Part shown: positions 1-7,225 of the stretch, piece by piece
How the letters are laid out: every line of letters begins with the position of its first letter
Numbering within the stretch: the stretch's first letter is position 1
Origin: Bacillota bacterium
GTDB taxonomy: Bacteria > Bacillota > Clostridia > Oscillospirales > Ruminococcaceae
DNA: 28,922 bases
Direction: 5' to 3'
Assembly: GCA_023396215.1 (NCBI GenBank)
Contig: JAEWWW010000119.1
Coordinates: forward strand, 1-28,922
Made by a program: the position numbers and the translations under genes
The notes under the pieces: generated by a model
What the model saw: only the letters and a program-made list of their open reading frames with translations
The model's database searches: none
What the model was told of the DNA's origin: nothing

Positions 1-1
1 C

Positions 2-571
2 TTCCTGCTGGAGGGCGAGGGCTACCCCTATGACGAAAAAGCGGTGTTTGTCGCCCGGCCCCAGCAGGAAGTGGGGGTGACGGTGCAGCAAAACGCCCAT
101 CTCCTTGAAATCCGCTGGGAGCTGCACGACGCCGACCGCAAAGAGCTGGAAACCACCGAAACCAGCTTTCCAATCACCTCCCGCTATCTGGACGCCATCC
201 AGTACCGAGACCCCTTCAAGAGCGAAAAAACCATCAGCCGGGCCATCATCCCCCAGCGTCTGCTGCCCCGCTTTGCCATGGGCAGCGTGGAAACCTACGG
301 CGACGACCTCATCGGCCAGCACGAGCACCCGCTGCTGGACCAGTTCTTCTTCAGCTTTCCCGAAAACAACTGCGACCTGCTGCTGGACGACATCGTCTAT
401 CCCATGGAGGGCAACACCCTGCTGCATATTCCGCTGGGGTGCAACCATGGGGTCAGCGTCAGGGGCAAGCAGTGCGCCCATTATATCTGGATAGACTTCA
501 TCTTTGACGAAGAGGGGCTGGCTTATCTGGATGAGGTGCACAAGAGCACCGGCACCAAGCGCAGCTTTTAG
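2..571 (+). CDS. Cupin-like hypothetical protein, 5' end outside window
   Basis: The reading frame is open from base 2, so the gene starts upstream of the window and only its last 189 codons are visible. The segment with HPLLDQFFFSFPENNC, then a hydrophobic strand and HIPLGCNHGVSV, has the His-plus-acidic and Pro-Gly-His pattern of a beta-barrel cupin fold. The final residues are KSTGTKRSF before a TAG stop. The stop lies nine bases before the mannose-6-phosphate isomerase start, so the two genes are almost certainly co-transcribed, which suggests a role in sugar metabolism or its control. I do not recognise a specific family. It could be a cupin isomerase or a sugar-binding protein of unknown role. 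A GTG at 44 could serve as a start, but no ribosome site precedes it and the frame continues upstream. Confidence 0.7.
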   Translation, partial: FLLEGEGYPYDEKAVFVARPQQEVGVTVQQNAHLLEIRWELHDADRKELETTETSFPITSRYLDAIQYRDPFKSEKTISRAIIPQRLLPRFAMGSVETYGDDLIGQHEHPLLDQFFFSFPENNCDLLLDDIVYPMEGNTLLHIPLGCNHGVSVRGKQCAHYIWIDFIFDEEGLAYLDEVHKSTGTKRSF

Positions 572-580
572 GGGGCGGGT

Positions 581-1672
581 ATGGAGTATAACTTCCCGAT
601 GCTTCTGGATAACCCCCGCGCGTGGCGCACCTATCTGGGCGGCCGCCTGCTGGATGAGCTGCACGGCAACCGGGCGGGGGAGGACGGGCACTTTCCCGAG
701 GAATGGATACTGTCGGTGGTGGCCGCCCGCAACGCCGGGCGCGAGCACCTTACCGAAGAGGGGCTGAGCCGCCTTGCCGAAAGCGGCGAAATCTTAAAGC
801 AGGTTATAGAGGCGAACCCCGCCGCCCTGCTGGGCAGCGCCCACGCCGCCCAAAACGGCCCGCAGCTGGGGGTGCTGGTCAAGCTGATTGACTCAGCCGA
901 GCGGCTGGCGGTGCAGGTGCATCCCAACCGGCAAAAGGCGATGGAGCTGTTTTCCTCACCCTACGGCAAAACCGAATGCTGGCATATCCTTGGCGGGCGC
1001 GAGGTAGACGGCCAAAAGCCCTATGTCTATCTGGGCTTCCGCGAGGGTATTACCCGGGAAATCTGGCAAGCGCTTTTTGAGCGGCAGGATATAGGGAGGA
1101 TGCTGACCTGCCTCCACCGTTTCGAGGTAGAGCCCGGCGATACCATCCTCATCGAGGGCGGGGTGCCCCACGCCATCGGGGCGGGCTGCTTCCTCGCCGA
1201 GATACAGGAGCCCACCGATTACACCATCCGGGTGGAGCGCACCACCCCCTCGGGCTACGCGGTGGCCGATTCGATGTGCCATCAGGGCCTCGGCTTCGAG
1301 AAAATGTTCGACTGCTTTGACTACACCCCCATGACCGCCGAGCAGGTGCGCGACCGCTGGTTTATACCGGCAGCCACCCTGCAGCAGGAGGCGGGGGGCA
1401 GCGTCAGAACCCTCATTGGCTATGGCGACACCCCCTTCTTCCGCATGGATGAAATCCGGGTGAGCGGCAGCCTCACGGTGGATTGCGGCGACCGCTTCTC
1501 CGGCCTCTATGTTTTGGAGGGGCAGGGGGAGATGGCGGCAAACGGGCAGTCGGCCAAAATCGGCAAAGCCCGGCAATACTTTGTGCCCGCCGGGGTGGGC
1601 AACATCACCTTTACCGCTGCCGGTGGGCAGCCGCTGCGCATCCTGCACTGCTTTGGGGCGCAGCCCCAGTAG
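581..1672 (+). CDS. manA: Type I mannose-6-phosphate isomerase
   Basis: This 363-residue protein should interconvert mannose 6-phosphate and fructose 6-phosphate in the cytoplasm, using one bound zinc. The motifs fit the type I family: VQVHPN with His114, then YGKTECW with Glu132, and further on GDTILIEGGVPHAIGAG with His197 followed by LAEIQEPTDYTIRVER, which contains the catalytic-region Arg. The length is in the range of the short bacterial class I enzymes. The ATG at 581 is preceded by a G-rich stretch (gggggcggg) that overlaps the end of the upstream cupin gene. The small gap to that gene points to one operon, and a strong hairpin follows at 1685-1720. A sugar phosphate isomerase of close specificity cannot be excluded, but the ManA motifs are convincing. 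Confidence 0.9.
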   Translation: MEYNFPMLLDNPRAWRTYLGGRLLDELHGNRAGEDGHFPEEWILSVVAARNAGREHLTEEGLSRLAESGEILKQVIEANPAALLGSAHAAQNGPQLGVLVKLIDSAERLAVQVHPNRQKAMELFSSPYGKTECWHILGGREVDGQKPYVYLGFREGITREIWQALFERQDIGRMLTCLHRFEVEPGDTILIEGGVPHAIGAGCFLAEIQEPTDYTIRVERTTPSGYAVADSMCHQGLGFEKMFDCFDYTPMTAEQVRDRWFIPAATLQQEAGGSVRTLIGYGDTPFFRMDEIRVSGSLTVDCGDRFSGLYVLEGQGEMAANGQSAKIGKARQYFVPAGVGNITFTAAGGQPLRILHCFGAQPQ

Positions 1673-1684
1673 TCAATACCTTCA

Positions 1685-1722
1685 GGGCGGCAGATTTCCC
1701 AAATGGGTTATCTGCCGCCCTT
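1685..1722 (+). terminator. Hairpin after manA
   Basis: Perfect 11-bp inverted repeat: GGGCGGCAGAT at 1685-1695 pairs with ATCTGCCGCCC at 1710-1720. The loop contains a further CCC/GGG pairing. Only a short T tract follows directly (TT, then TTTT a few bases later), so it is a probable but not textbook intrinsic terminator. Confidence 0.55.
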
Positions 1723-1824
1723 AGGGGCATTTTGGCGGCGGAGAGTTTCTGCCGGCCGCGTGGCCCTCTCTGGCGGCAGCCCGCCCGCATCCTCCGCCCT
1801 TGCGGGATTAAAACCCCCTGCATC

Positions 1825-1853
1825 TTTTAATATTTTGACGAGATTATTATAAT
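1825..1853 (+). promoter_or_regulatory. Candidate promoter of the AraC-family gene
   Basis: A perfect TATAAT lies at 1848-1853 in an AT-rich patch, with TTTTAA at 1825-1830 as a weak -35 element 17 bases upstream. The predicted start near 1860 leaves about 35 bases before the GTG start at 1895. The -10 match is strong and the -35 match weak, as is common for regulated promoters. Confidence 0.5.
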
Positions 1854-1894
1854 AGAATACGCCGCTTACAAAAGGCCTGAAGGAGGTACAGCCC

Positions 1895-2779
1895 GTGTCA
1901 AAACAGCCCAGCATCTATCATGAAACACTGCAGGGCGACTTTTCGGTGCGCCATAAGGTCACCACCACCAGCGAAAAGGCTTCCTTTCACATCCACGACG
2001 AGTTTGAGCTGCTGCTGGTGCGTTCAGAGGGCATCGGCTGTGAAATCGGCGACCAGACCTACCTCCTTGAAAAAAACACCCTGCTGCTTTTTAACAACAT
2101 GGACCTGCACCACCTGACCCAACTGACGCCGGGGGCGGTCAACGACCGCTATGTGGCCTACTTTAAGCCCGAATATATCCGCAGCCTTTCCAGCCCCCAG
2201 ACCGACCTGCTGGAATGCTTTCTCCTGCGGCCTTTTCCCGATGCAAACCTGCTGCCCCTCACCCAGCAGCAGGCCGACGGCTTTGCACTGGTGTTTGAGC
2301 AGCTGATGGGGCTGCAAGCCCAGCCCGACGGCGAGGTTTACGGCAAAGACCTGCAGATAAAGTTCCTGCTGGGCAACCTGCTGCTGGAGGTCAACCGCCT
2401 TTACCGCGCCGCCCACCATCTTACCGATGGGGCAAGGCAGGGCAGCTACAGCCTGATTTACAGCATCTTATCCTATCTGCATGAAAACTACTGGCAGCCC
2501 CTTTCCCTCGACGCGCTTTCCCGGCAATTTTTCATCAATAAATATTCCCTCTGCGCCCTCTTTAAGGAGGTCACCGGCATGTCGCCCAACCAGTACCTGA
2601 TTAACTGCCGCCTGATGAAGGCCAAGGAGCTTTTGATTCACCAAACCCCGGTGGAGGAGGTCTGCGGCCGTGTGGGCTACAACAATCTTTCCCACTTCAG
2701 CCGCGCCTTTAAGCAGCGGATGGGGGTAAGCCCCAAAAGGTTTCAGCTGATGGCCGGGCAAAACCGGAATGAAAAATAG
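1895..2779 (+). CDS. AraC-family transcriptional regulator with N-terminal cupin domain
   Basis: This 294-residue protein has the two-domain layout of AraC sugar regulators. Residues 1-150 form a cupin-like sensing domain, with the early FHIHDEFELLLV segment typical of AraC ligand pockets. Residues about 185-290 carry the double helix-turn-helix, including LSRQFFINKYSLCALFKEVTG and the signature VCGRVGYNNLSHFSRAFKQRMGVSPKRF. The start is GTG at 1895, with AGGAGG at 1881-1886. The same-strand position after manA suggests control of sugar use, possibly the cupin-manA operon, but no operator was identified. It has its own promoter and terminator. The effector is unknown. Confidence 0.9.
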   Translation: MSKQPSIYHETLQGDFSVRHKVTTTSEKASFHIHDEFELLLVRSEGIGCEIGDQTYLLEKNTLLLFNNMDLHHLTQLTPGAVNDRYVAYFKPEYIRSLSSPQTDLLECFLLRPFPDANLLPLTQQQADGFALVFEQLMGLQAQPDGEVYGKDLQIKFLLGNLLLEVNRLYRAAHHLTDGARQGSYSLIYSILSYLHENYWQPLSLDALSRQFFINKYSLCALFKEVTGMSPNQYLINCRLMKAKELLIHQTPVEEVCGRVGYNNLSHFSRAFKQRMGVSPKRFQLMAGQNRNEK

Positions 2780-2782
2780 AAG

Positions 2783-2823
2783 AGCGCCCGCCCCGGCTTG
2801 TTTGTCGGTGGTGGGCGCTTTTT
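2783..2823 (+). terminator. Intrinsic terminator after the AraC-family gene
   Basis: AGCGCCCGCC at 2783-2792 pairs with GGTGGGCGCT at 2810-2819 (10 pairs including one G-T), followed by TTTTT at 2819-2823. On the minus strand the hairpin is followed by CTTCTATTTTTC, so it may also stop transcripts from the convergent anti-sigma gene. Confidence 0.85.
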
Positions 2824-2890
2824 GCAGCCGCTACAGGCGTTATGATAAAAACCCCGGCGACCCATATGCCATACATCCTATGTAAGGCTG

Positions 2891-3541
2891 TTATTGCGGC
2901 TCAAAAAGCCCTTCCTCGGTCATGGAATATACAATATCCCTGTCCTTCAGGCGCACTGTCACAGTAAAATCGCTTGTGGGAGCCTCCTTGCCGTGAACGG
3001 CATATCCCCATGTGAAGCTATCCGCTTCGTTCACCCAGTTGATTGCAGGCGTTTGATACAGCTTGATGATACGCCCGGTTACCGACCTGCTCCCATCCGG
3101 GTTGTCAGAAAACACGTATTCGCCCCGGGCAACCAGTGCTTTCCGGTTTGCCAGCGTGAAATGTATCACCCATTCCCGGCCCAGATAGGTTTCATAATCA
3201 GGGTTTTGGATTTCTGTTTTAATCACGATATCTTGCGAGCTGACAGGGGCGCCTATGGCAAAAATCCAAGCCAAAACACCAAAGGCAACCAGTACAAAGG
3301 CCAACACCCCGGCTACAGCTTTCATCCATAATGTTTTCATTTTAATTTTTTTAAGAAAATTGATTTCTTTCTCCCCGGTTTGAAGCGGCGCTTCTGTTAT
3401 CGGCAGGTTCATTTGGTCGGAAAGTGACCGGCACTCACCGCAGCCCTGCAAATGCTGCTGCACCTCCTGCCGCGTTTTTTCACTCAGCAAGCCGTCGGTA
3501 TAGTTGGGCAAAAGGTCTTTTACGATATGACAATCCAGCAT
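2891..3541 (-). CDS. Zinc-finger anti-sigma factor-like membrane protein
   Basis: This 216-residue protein should sit in the membrane and restrain the ECF sigma factor encoded immediately upstream. The N terminus (MLDCHIVKDLLPNYTDGLLS) and the H30-x3-C34-x2-C37 motif (HLQGCGEC) match the zf-HC2 anti-sigma domain. A single membrane segment spans about residues 74-96. The remaining 120 residues would be outside the cell, where they could sense a signal; I do not recognise that domain. The ATG is directly adjacent to the sigma stop codon with no gap, so translation is likely coupled. Because the sigma gene has an amber codon, the present function of this intact partner is uncertain. Confidence 0.8.
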   Translation of the reverse strand: MLDCHIVKDLLPNYTDGLLSEKTRQEVQQHLQGCGECRSLSDQMNLPITEAPLQTGEKEINFLKKIKMKTLWMKAVAGVLAFVLVAFGVLAWIFAIGAPVSSQDIVIKTEIQNPDYETYLGREWVIHFTLANRKALVARGEYVFSDNPDGSRSVTGRIIKLYQTPAINWVNEADSFTWGYAVHGKEAPTSDFTVTVRLKDRDIVYSMTEEGLFEPQ

Positions 3542-4021
3542 CTATAACCCCTCCACAATTTTTTGTTTTGCACGGTAAAATGTTACCCGCGCCCAGTTCT
3601 CACTTTTGCCGAGGATTGTTCCAATTTCCGCAAAAGTAAACTCGCCCGACAGCCGCATATGTACAACCTCCCTCATGGGTTCGGCCAGTGAATGAATCGC
3701 TTTATACAGGGCTATTTTCTCGCCGCTGAAAAGCACCGCATCCTCCGGGGATACGCCCCGCGAGGGCAGATCCTCGTGCAGCTCCTGGGTTTGCCGTTTC
3801 TTCTTTTTTTCAAGCTCCTGATACCAGATATGCTTTGCAATCTGGCAAAGCCAGACAGATACCTTGCACGAGCCGTCATAGCTGCCGAGCGAGTATACCG
3901 CGCGGCAAAAGGTTTCCTGCGTTAATTCTTCAGCCTACTGCTCATCGTGCGAAAGGCTGAACAGATATCGGTAAACGCTCTTGGCGTGTTCTCTGTATAT
4001 CTGCTCCATGCTGTCATCCAC
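3542..4021 (-). pseudogene. ECF RNA polymerase sigma factor interrupted by an amber codon
   Basis: Reading from a GTG at 4021-4019 with AGGAGG at 4034-4029 gives a 159-codon frame with both sigma-70 regions. Region 2 is recognisable from VYRYLFSLSHDEQ, then a TAG, then AEELTQETFCRAVYSL. Region 4 is intact (MREVVHMRLSGEFTFAEIGTILGKSENWARVTFYRAKQKI). The TAG is codon 29 (3937-3935), at a place where family members usually have Leu, and one base change from TTG would create it. The rest of the frame is open and well conserved, with no frameshift. This is a recent nonsense mutation, a programmed or suppressed amber codon, or a sequencing error. TAG is the normal stop of several neighbours, so general reassignment is unlikely. 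Restart at a downstream GTG (3736) would give only region 4. Confidence 0.75.
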
Positions 4022-4105
4022 CTTCCCACCTCCTCACAACATATATCCAAAAAAAACCGTTTTCGTTACATATCTAAGAAAAAATATCTGATACCAAACA
4101 GGCCT

Positions 4106-4133
4106 ATTATATCACCTTATGAGAGGCTGTACA
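4106..4133 (-). promoter_or_regulatory. Candidate promoter of the sigma/anti-sigma pair
   Basis: Read on the minus strand, TGTACA (4133-4128) and a perfect TATAAT (4111-4106) are separated by 16 bases. The predicted start lies near 4099, about 78 bases before the GTG. It resembles a housekeeping promoter; I did not find an obvious ECF-type -35/-10 pair for autoregulation. Confidence 0.5.
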
Positions 4134-4226
4134 TTACACCTGCGCGCCGCGCCCTTTGGCGGCGGGTGAGCAGCCTCCAGGGGCCTCGCCTGGCTGCTGA
4201 GCAAAGTCAAAAATGGAGGATAAAAT

Positions 4227-4261
4227 ACGCCCGCCTCGGCTGATGAAACCGCGGCAGGCGT
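4227..4261 (-). terminator. Terminator of the small membrane protein gene
   Basis: A 13-base arm at 4227-4239 pairs with 4249-4261 (12 pairs with a G-T on the minus strand and one mismatch), with a 9-base loop. On the minus strand it is followed by ATTTTATCC. On the plus strand it is followed by CTTTTT, so it may act in both directions. Confidence 0.6.
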
Positions 4262-4343
4262 TCTTTTTGGTGTTTGTTGCTATATGGAAGCGGCACAAAC
4301 CGGGCGATTGCCGACCCGGCAAGAATCAGCCGCCGCAAGGCCC

Positions 4344-4679
4344 TTAACCGGCCCGGTATTTCTTTTCGATGCGGTGGTAAACGGCAATCAGTACAAAGAC
4401 GCCGGGCAGAGCGGCGACAGCCATCACCACCCCGGCGGCAGTCATCCGGCCCCAGAGCCCCAGCAGCCCGCAGAGCATATAGGCCATCCCGTACCAGAAC
4501 CACATCCGGGCGTTGGCGCGGTTGTAGGCCGCAACATCCCGGATATCGCTGCTCTTCACGGTGCTGCCCGACCAAAAGTGCATGGGGGTTTTGCGGCGGC
4601 GGGCATACAGGGCAATCCCCCAAAAGAGCGCCCCGCACCCCCAACTGCAAATTGCGAAAATCCATCTTTCCAAGGCCAT
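4344..4679 (-). CDS. Small three-helix membrane protein of unknown function
   Basis: This 111-residue protein has three likely membrane helices at about residues 5-25, 58-76 and 80-102. Between the first two lies a conserved-looking loop, KTPMHFWSGSTVKSSDI, followed by AYNRANARMWFWYGM. I have the impression that this loop pattern recurs in small uncharacterised Firmicutes membrane proteins, but I know no function. I chose the ATG at 4679 because GGAAAGGGAGG lies just upstream and translation from it begins at the first helix. A longer frame to 4736 adds a basic, unlikely N-terminal tail. The gene stands alone, divergent from the flavoprotein gene. Confidence 0.65.
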   Translation of the reverse strand: MALERWIFAICSWGCGALFWGIALYARRRKTPMHFWSGSTVKSSDIRDVAAYNRANARMWFWYGMAYMLCGLLGLWGRMTAAGVVMAVAALPGVFVLIAVYHRIEKKYRAG

Positions 4680-4789
4680 CCTCCCTTTCCGCCGCCCGGC
4701 GGCGCACCGGTGGGCCGCCACAGCCTGCGGCGGCAAAAGCGATATCCTTATTTTACAGGTTTGCCCAAGGGCTGTAAACCCCGGCAGGC

Positions 4790-4878
4790 TTTTCCTGCCA
4801 CAGGGGATATGCTACAATAAAGCCAACAGAGCGGGCCGCTTCTGCCTGCCGCCCAGAGCGGGCGAAGCGGCGGTTTTT
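4790..4878 (+). promoter_or_regulatory. Promoter-like site and hairpin in the flavoprotein gene leader
   Basis: TACAAT at 4813-4818, with a poor -35 (TTTTCC at 4790-4795), would start a transcript near 4825. Ten bases later GCCGCTTC (4835-4842) can pair with GAAGCGGC (4864-4871), with an inner CGCCC/GGGCG stem, followed by TTTTT at 4874-4878. This resembles a terminator placed 39 bases before the ATG, so the leader may be attenuated. The promoter part is the weaker half of the claim. Confidence 0.4.
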
Positions 4879-4917
4879 ATCCGGCATTGCCGGGCGACGA
4901 AAACAGGGGGGATTGCG

Positions 4918-6243
4918 ATGAAGGTGATTGTCATTGGCGGGGTGGCGGCCGGGATGTCGGCGGCCTCCAAGATTAAACGAACCGACCCCACGGCGCAGGT
5001 AACGGTCTATGAGCGGGGCGAGCTGCTGGCCTACGGGGCCTGCGGCCTGCCATATTTTGTGGCGGGGTACAACGACGATGCAAGCCTGCTGGTGGCCCGC
5101 AGCAAAGAGAAGTTTGAGCAGCAGGGTATCGTCTGCCACCTGCGGCACGAGGTTGTGGCGGTCGACCCCGCGGGCAAGCGGGTGACGGTCGCCGACCTGC
5201 AAACCGGCCGCACCTTTGAAGACAGCTACGATAAGCTGATGCTGGCGGTGGGGGCTTCGCCCATCCTGCCCCCCTTGCCCGGTGTGGAAAAGGAAGGGGT
5301 GTTCACCCTGAAAACGGTGGACGACGCCCTGCGCCTCAAGGCGGCGGCAACTCCCGGTAGGCGGGCGGTGGTGGTGGGCGGCGGCTACATCGGCATCGAA
5401 ACCGCCGAGGCGCTCTCGACACGGGGCTGTCATGTCACGGTGGTGGAGCGCGCGCCCCGGGTGCTAACCCCCTTTGAGCCGGAGCTTTCCGCCCTTGCGC
5501 AGGAGGAGCTTGCCGCTCAGGGGGTGGCCCTGCGGCTTGGTGAGAGCGTAACCGCCATCGAGGGCGGCGCGGCGGTCACCGGCGTGCGCACCGAGCAGGC
5601 AACGCTGCCTGCCGAGCTGGTGGTGCTGGCCCTCGGGGTGCGCCCCGCCACCGGCTTTTTGGCCGGCAGCGGTATCCAGCTTCTGCCTAATGGGGCGGTG
5701 GTGGTGGATAGAGAGCTGCGCAGCTCGCTGCCCGACGTGTGGGCGGCGGGAGACTGCGCCGTGGTTTACAACAGCGCGCTGGGCGAAAACAGCTACCTGC
5801 CTCTTGGCACCACCGCCAACAAATGCGGGCGCATCGCGGGCGAAAACATCTGCGGCGCCCACACCAGCTTCATCGGGGCGCTGGGCTCGGCGGCCATCAA
5901 GGTTTTTGATATCGAGCTGGGGCGCACCGGCTTTTCAGAGCAGGACGCCAAGCGGCTGGGCTACGATTACGGCACGGTGGTGGTGCGGGGCAGAAACCAC
6001 CCGGCCTACTACCCGGGGTCGGATAAAATCACCGTCAAGCTGGTGTATGAGCGGGGCGGTAAGCGGCTGCTGGGAGCCTCACTGGCGGGGGCCAAGGGCG
6101 CGGCCCTGCGCACCGATATCTTCGCGGTGGCCATTCAGGCGGGCATGACCGCCGGCCAGCTTGGCATGACCGACCTTGTTTACGCGCCGCCTTTTTCCGG
6201 CGTTTGGGATATTGTTAATATTGCCTGCAACGCCGTCAAATAA
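4918..6243 (+). CDS. CoA-disulfide reductase / NADH oxidase-type flavoprotein
   Basis: This 441-residue enzyme belongs to the pyridine nucleotide-disulfide oxidoreductases with one redox-active cysteine. The N terminus MKVIVIGGVAAGMSAASKIKR is the FAD-binding fold. AYGACGLPYFVAGY carries the catalytic Cys42. VVVGGGYIGIETAEAL is the NAD(P)H-binding fold, and LPDVWAAGDCA is the second FAD motif. The C-terminal half is the dimerisation domain (about residues 320-441). Known relatives reduce CoA disulfide or oxygen, or use polysulfide; the substrate cannot be read from the sequence. I chose the ATG at 4918, with a GGGGGG ribosome site at 4905-4910, rather than the much longer frame from 4561. No rhodanese domain is fused. 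It stands alone, and a role in oxidative or thiol stress is inferred. Confidence 0.85.
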   Translation: MKVIVIGGVAAGMSAASKIKRTDPTAQVTVYERGELLAYGACGLPYFVAGYNDDASLLVARSKEKFEQQGIVCHLRHEVVAVDPAGKRVTVADLQTGRTFEDSYDKLMLAVGASPILPPLPGVEKEGVFTLKTVDDALRLKAAATPGRRAVVVGGGYIGIETAEALSTRGCHVTVVERAPRVLTPFEPELSALAQEELAAQGVALRLGESVTAIEGGAAVTGVRTEQATLPAELVVLALGVRPATGFLAGSGIQLLPNGAVVVDRELRSSLPDVWAAGDCAVVYNSALGENSYLPLGTTANKCGRIAGENICGAHTSFIGALGSAAIKVFDIELGRTGFSEQDAKRLGYDYGTVVVRGRNHPAYYPGSDKITVKLVYERGGKRLLGASLAGAKGAALRTDIFAVAIQAGMTAGQLGMTDLVYAPPFSGVWDIVNIACNAVK

Positions 6244-6626
6244 AGCGGCGGCTTTGGGGGCTGTTTGAAAAATCAGGGCAATTGTCTATCTGAGTGAAAA
6301 CAGGCTTTAGCAGCGTTAAAAATACTCGGAATAAATGCGGTATTCCTGCGTTTTTTGTCTTGCTTTGCCCTGCTCTTTCGCAAAATATCCGGCCTTTTTA
6401 AGTTTGCCATAAAAACAAAAAATATTTTGCGGCCAAAAGGGCCTGCTGTCCGCGCTCAGCGGGCGGCAGGTCCTTTTGCCTGTGCCATCCCCGGCCCCGT
6501 CAGGCATCCCGTCCGTCCGCCGCGTCAGCATCAAAAAATCAAATGTGAAGACGGTTCTTCATATTTTCTACACAATCCTGCGGTATCTTATCCCACATAG
6601 ATTAATCGAAAGGGTCTGATACCGTT
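6244..6626 (+). other. Intergenic region between the flavoprotein gene and the metal module
   Basis: No convincing gene. The first 190 bases are AT-rich with short poly-A tracts, then a strong hairpin (6435-6477), then a C-rich stretch. The small frames here lack ribosome sites or start in the hairpin. The promoter of the metal module probably lies at 6480-6600, but I could not identify a clear -35/-10 pair. Confidence 0.6.
6435..6477 (+). terminator. Hairpin terminator between the flavoprotein gene and the metal module
   Basis: AAAAGGGCCTGC at 6435-6446 pairs with GCAGGTCCTTTT at 6466-6477 (12 pairs including one G-T), with an inner CCGC/GCGG stem. The A-rich 5' arm and T-rich 3' arm make it symmetrical, so it could end transcripts on either strand. 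It lies about 190 bases after the flavoprotein stop. Confidence 0.65.
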
Positions 6627-7184
6627 ATGTATAAAAACAGCAAGCGAAAGGCTGCGGCGCTCCCATTTGCGGGCTTCGCGGTCATGGTGGCTCTGGTGCT
6701 TCTGACAGCCTGCGGCAAAGCCCCGGCAGGCCCGGGCAGCTCCTCCGGTACGGCGCAGCAGTCCTCGCCGTCCTCCTCCAAGGCGGCGACCGAGGCGGTG
6801 CAGGCCACCCTTGCGGAGGACGGCAGCCTGATTATCCCCACACAGGAGCTTTCGGGCACGCCGGTTTTTTACGCCTACGAGGCCGAAGGCACCCCATTGG
6901 AGCTGGTGGCGGTGCTCGCCTCGGACGATACGATGCGGGTGGCCTTCAACACCTGTCAGGTCTGTTACGACTCGGGCCGGGGCTACTACCTCTTTGAAAA
7001 GGGTGCGCTGGTCTGCCAAAACTGCGGCAACCGCTTTTTAATTGACCAAATCGGCCTGCAGCAGGGGGGCTGCAACCCCATCCCGGTGGCCGACGCCGCC
7101 AAAACCGAGGAGGAGGGCAACCTGCTGGTGTCTGCCGACTACCTGAAGGAAGCCGCCGCCGTCTTTGAAAACTGGAAGCGTTAA
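6627..7184 (+). CDS. DUF2318 (FtrD-like) Cys-rich lipoprotein
   Basis: This 185-residue protein has a hydrophobic signal segment ending in a lipobox (LLTAC, Cys29), so it should be anchored to the outer face of the membrane. A Ser/Gly/Pro-rich linker (about residues 32-55) leads to a domain with five cysteines: FNTCQVC (110, 113), LVCQNC (130, 133) and GGCNPIP (149). This matches the DUF2318/FtrD-like family, described as membrane iron-sulfur or metal-binding and linked to iron or copper uptake systems. The next gene, 41 bases downstream, encodes a metal-binding membrane fusion, so the two likely form an operon. The best ribosome site (AAAGGG) is twelve bases from the ATG, which is long. The metal bound cannot be decided from sequence. 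Confidence 0.82.
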   Translation: MYKNSKRKAAALPFAGFAVMVALVLLTACGKAPAGPGSSSGTAQQSSPSSSKAATEAVQATLAEDGSLIIPTQELSGTPVFYAYEAEGTPLELVAVLASDDTMRVAFNTCQVCYDSGRGYYLFEKGALVCQNCGNRFLIDQIGLQQGGCNPIPVADAAKTEEEGNLLVSADYLKEAAAVFENWKR

Positions 7185-7225
7185 CCCCTGCCGACACCAC
7201 ATCGCTTAAGGAGAGGGATTTTGAT

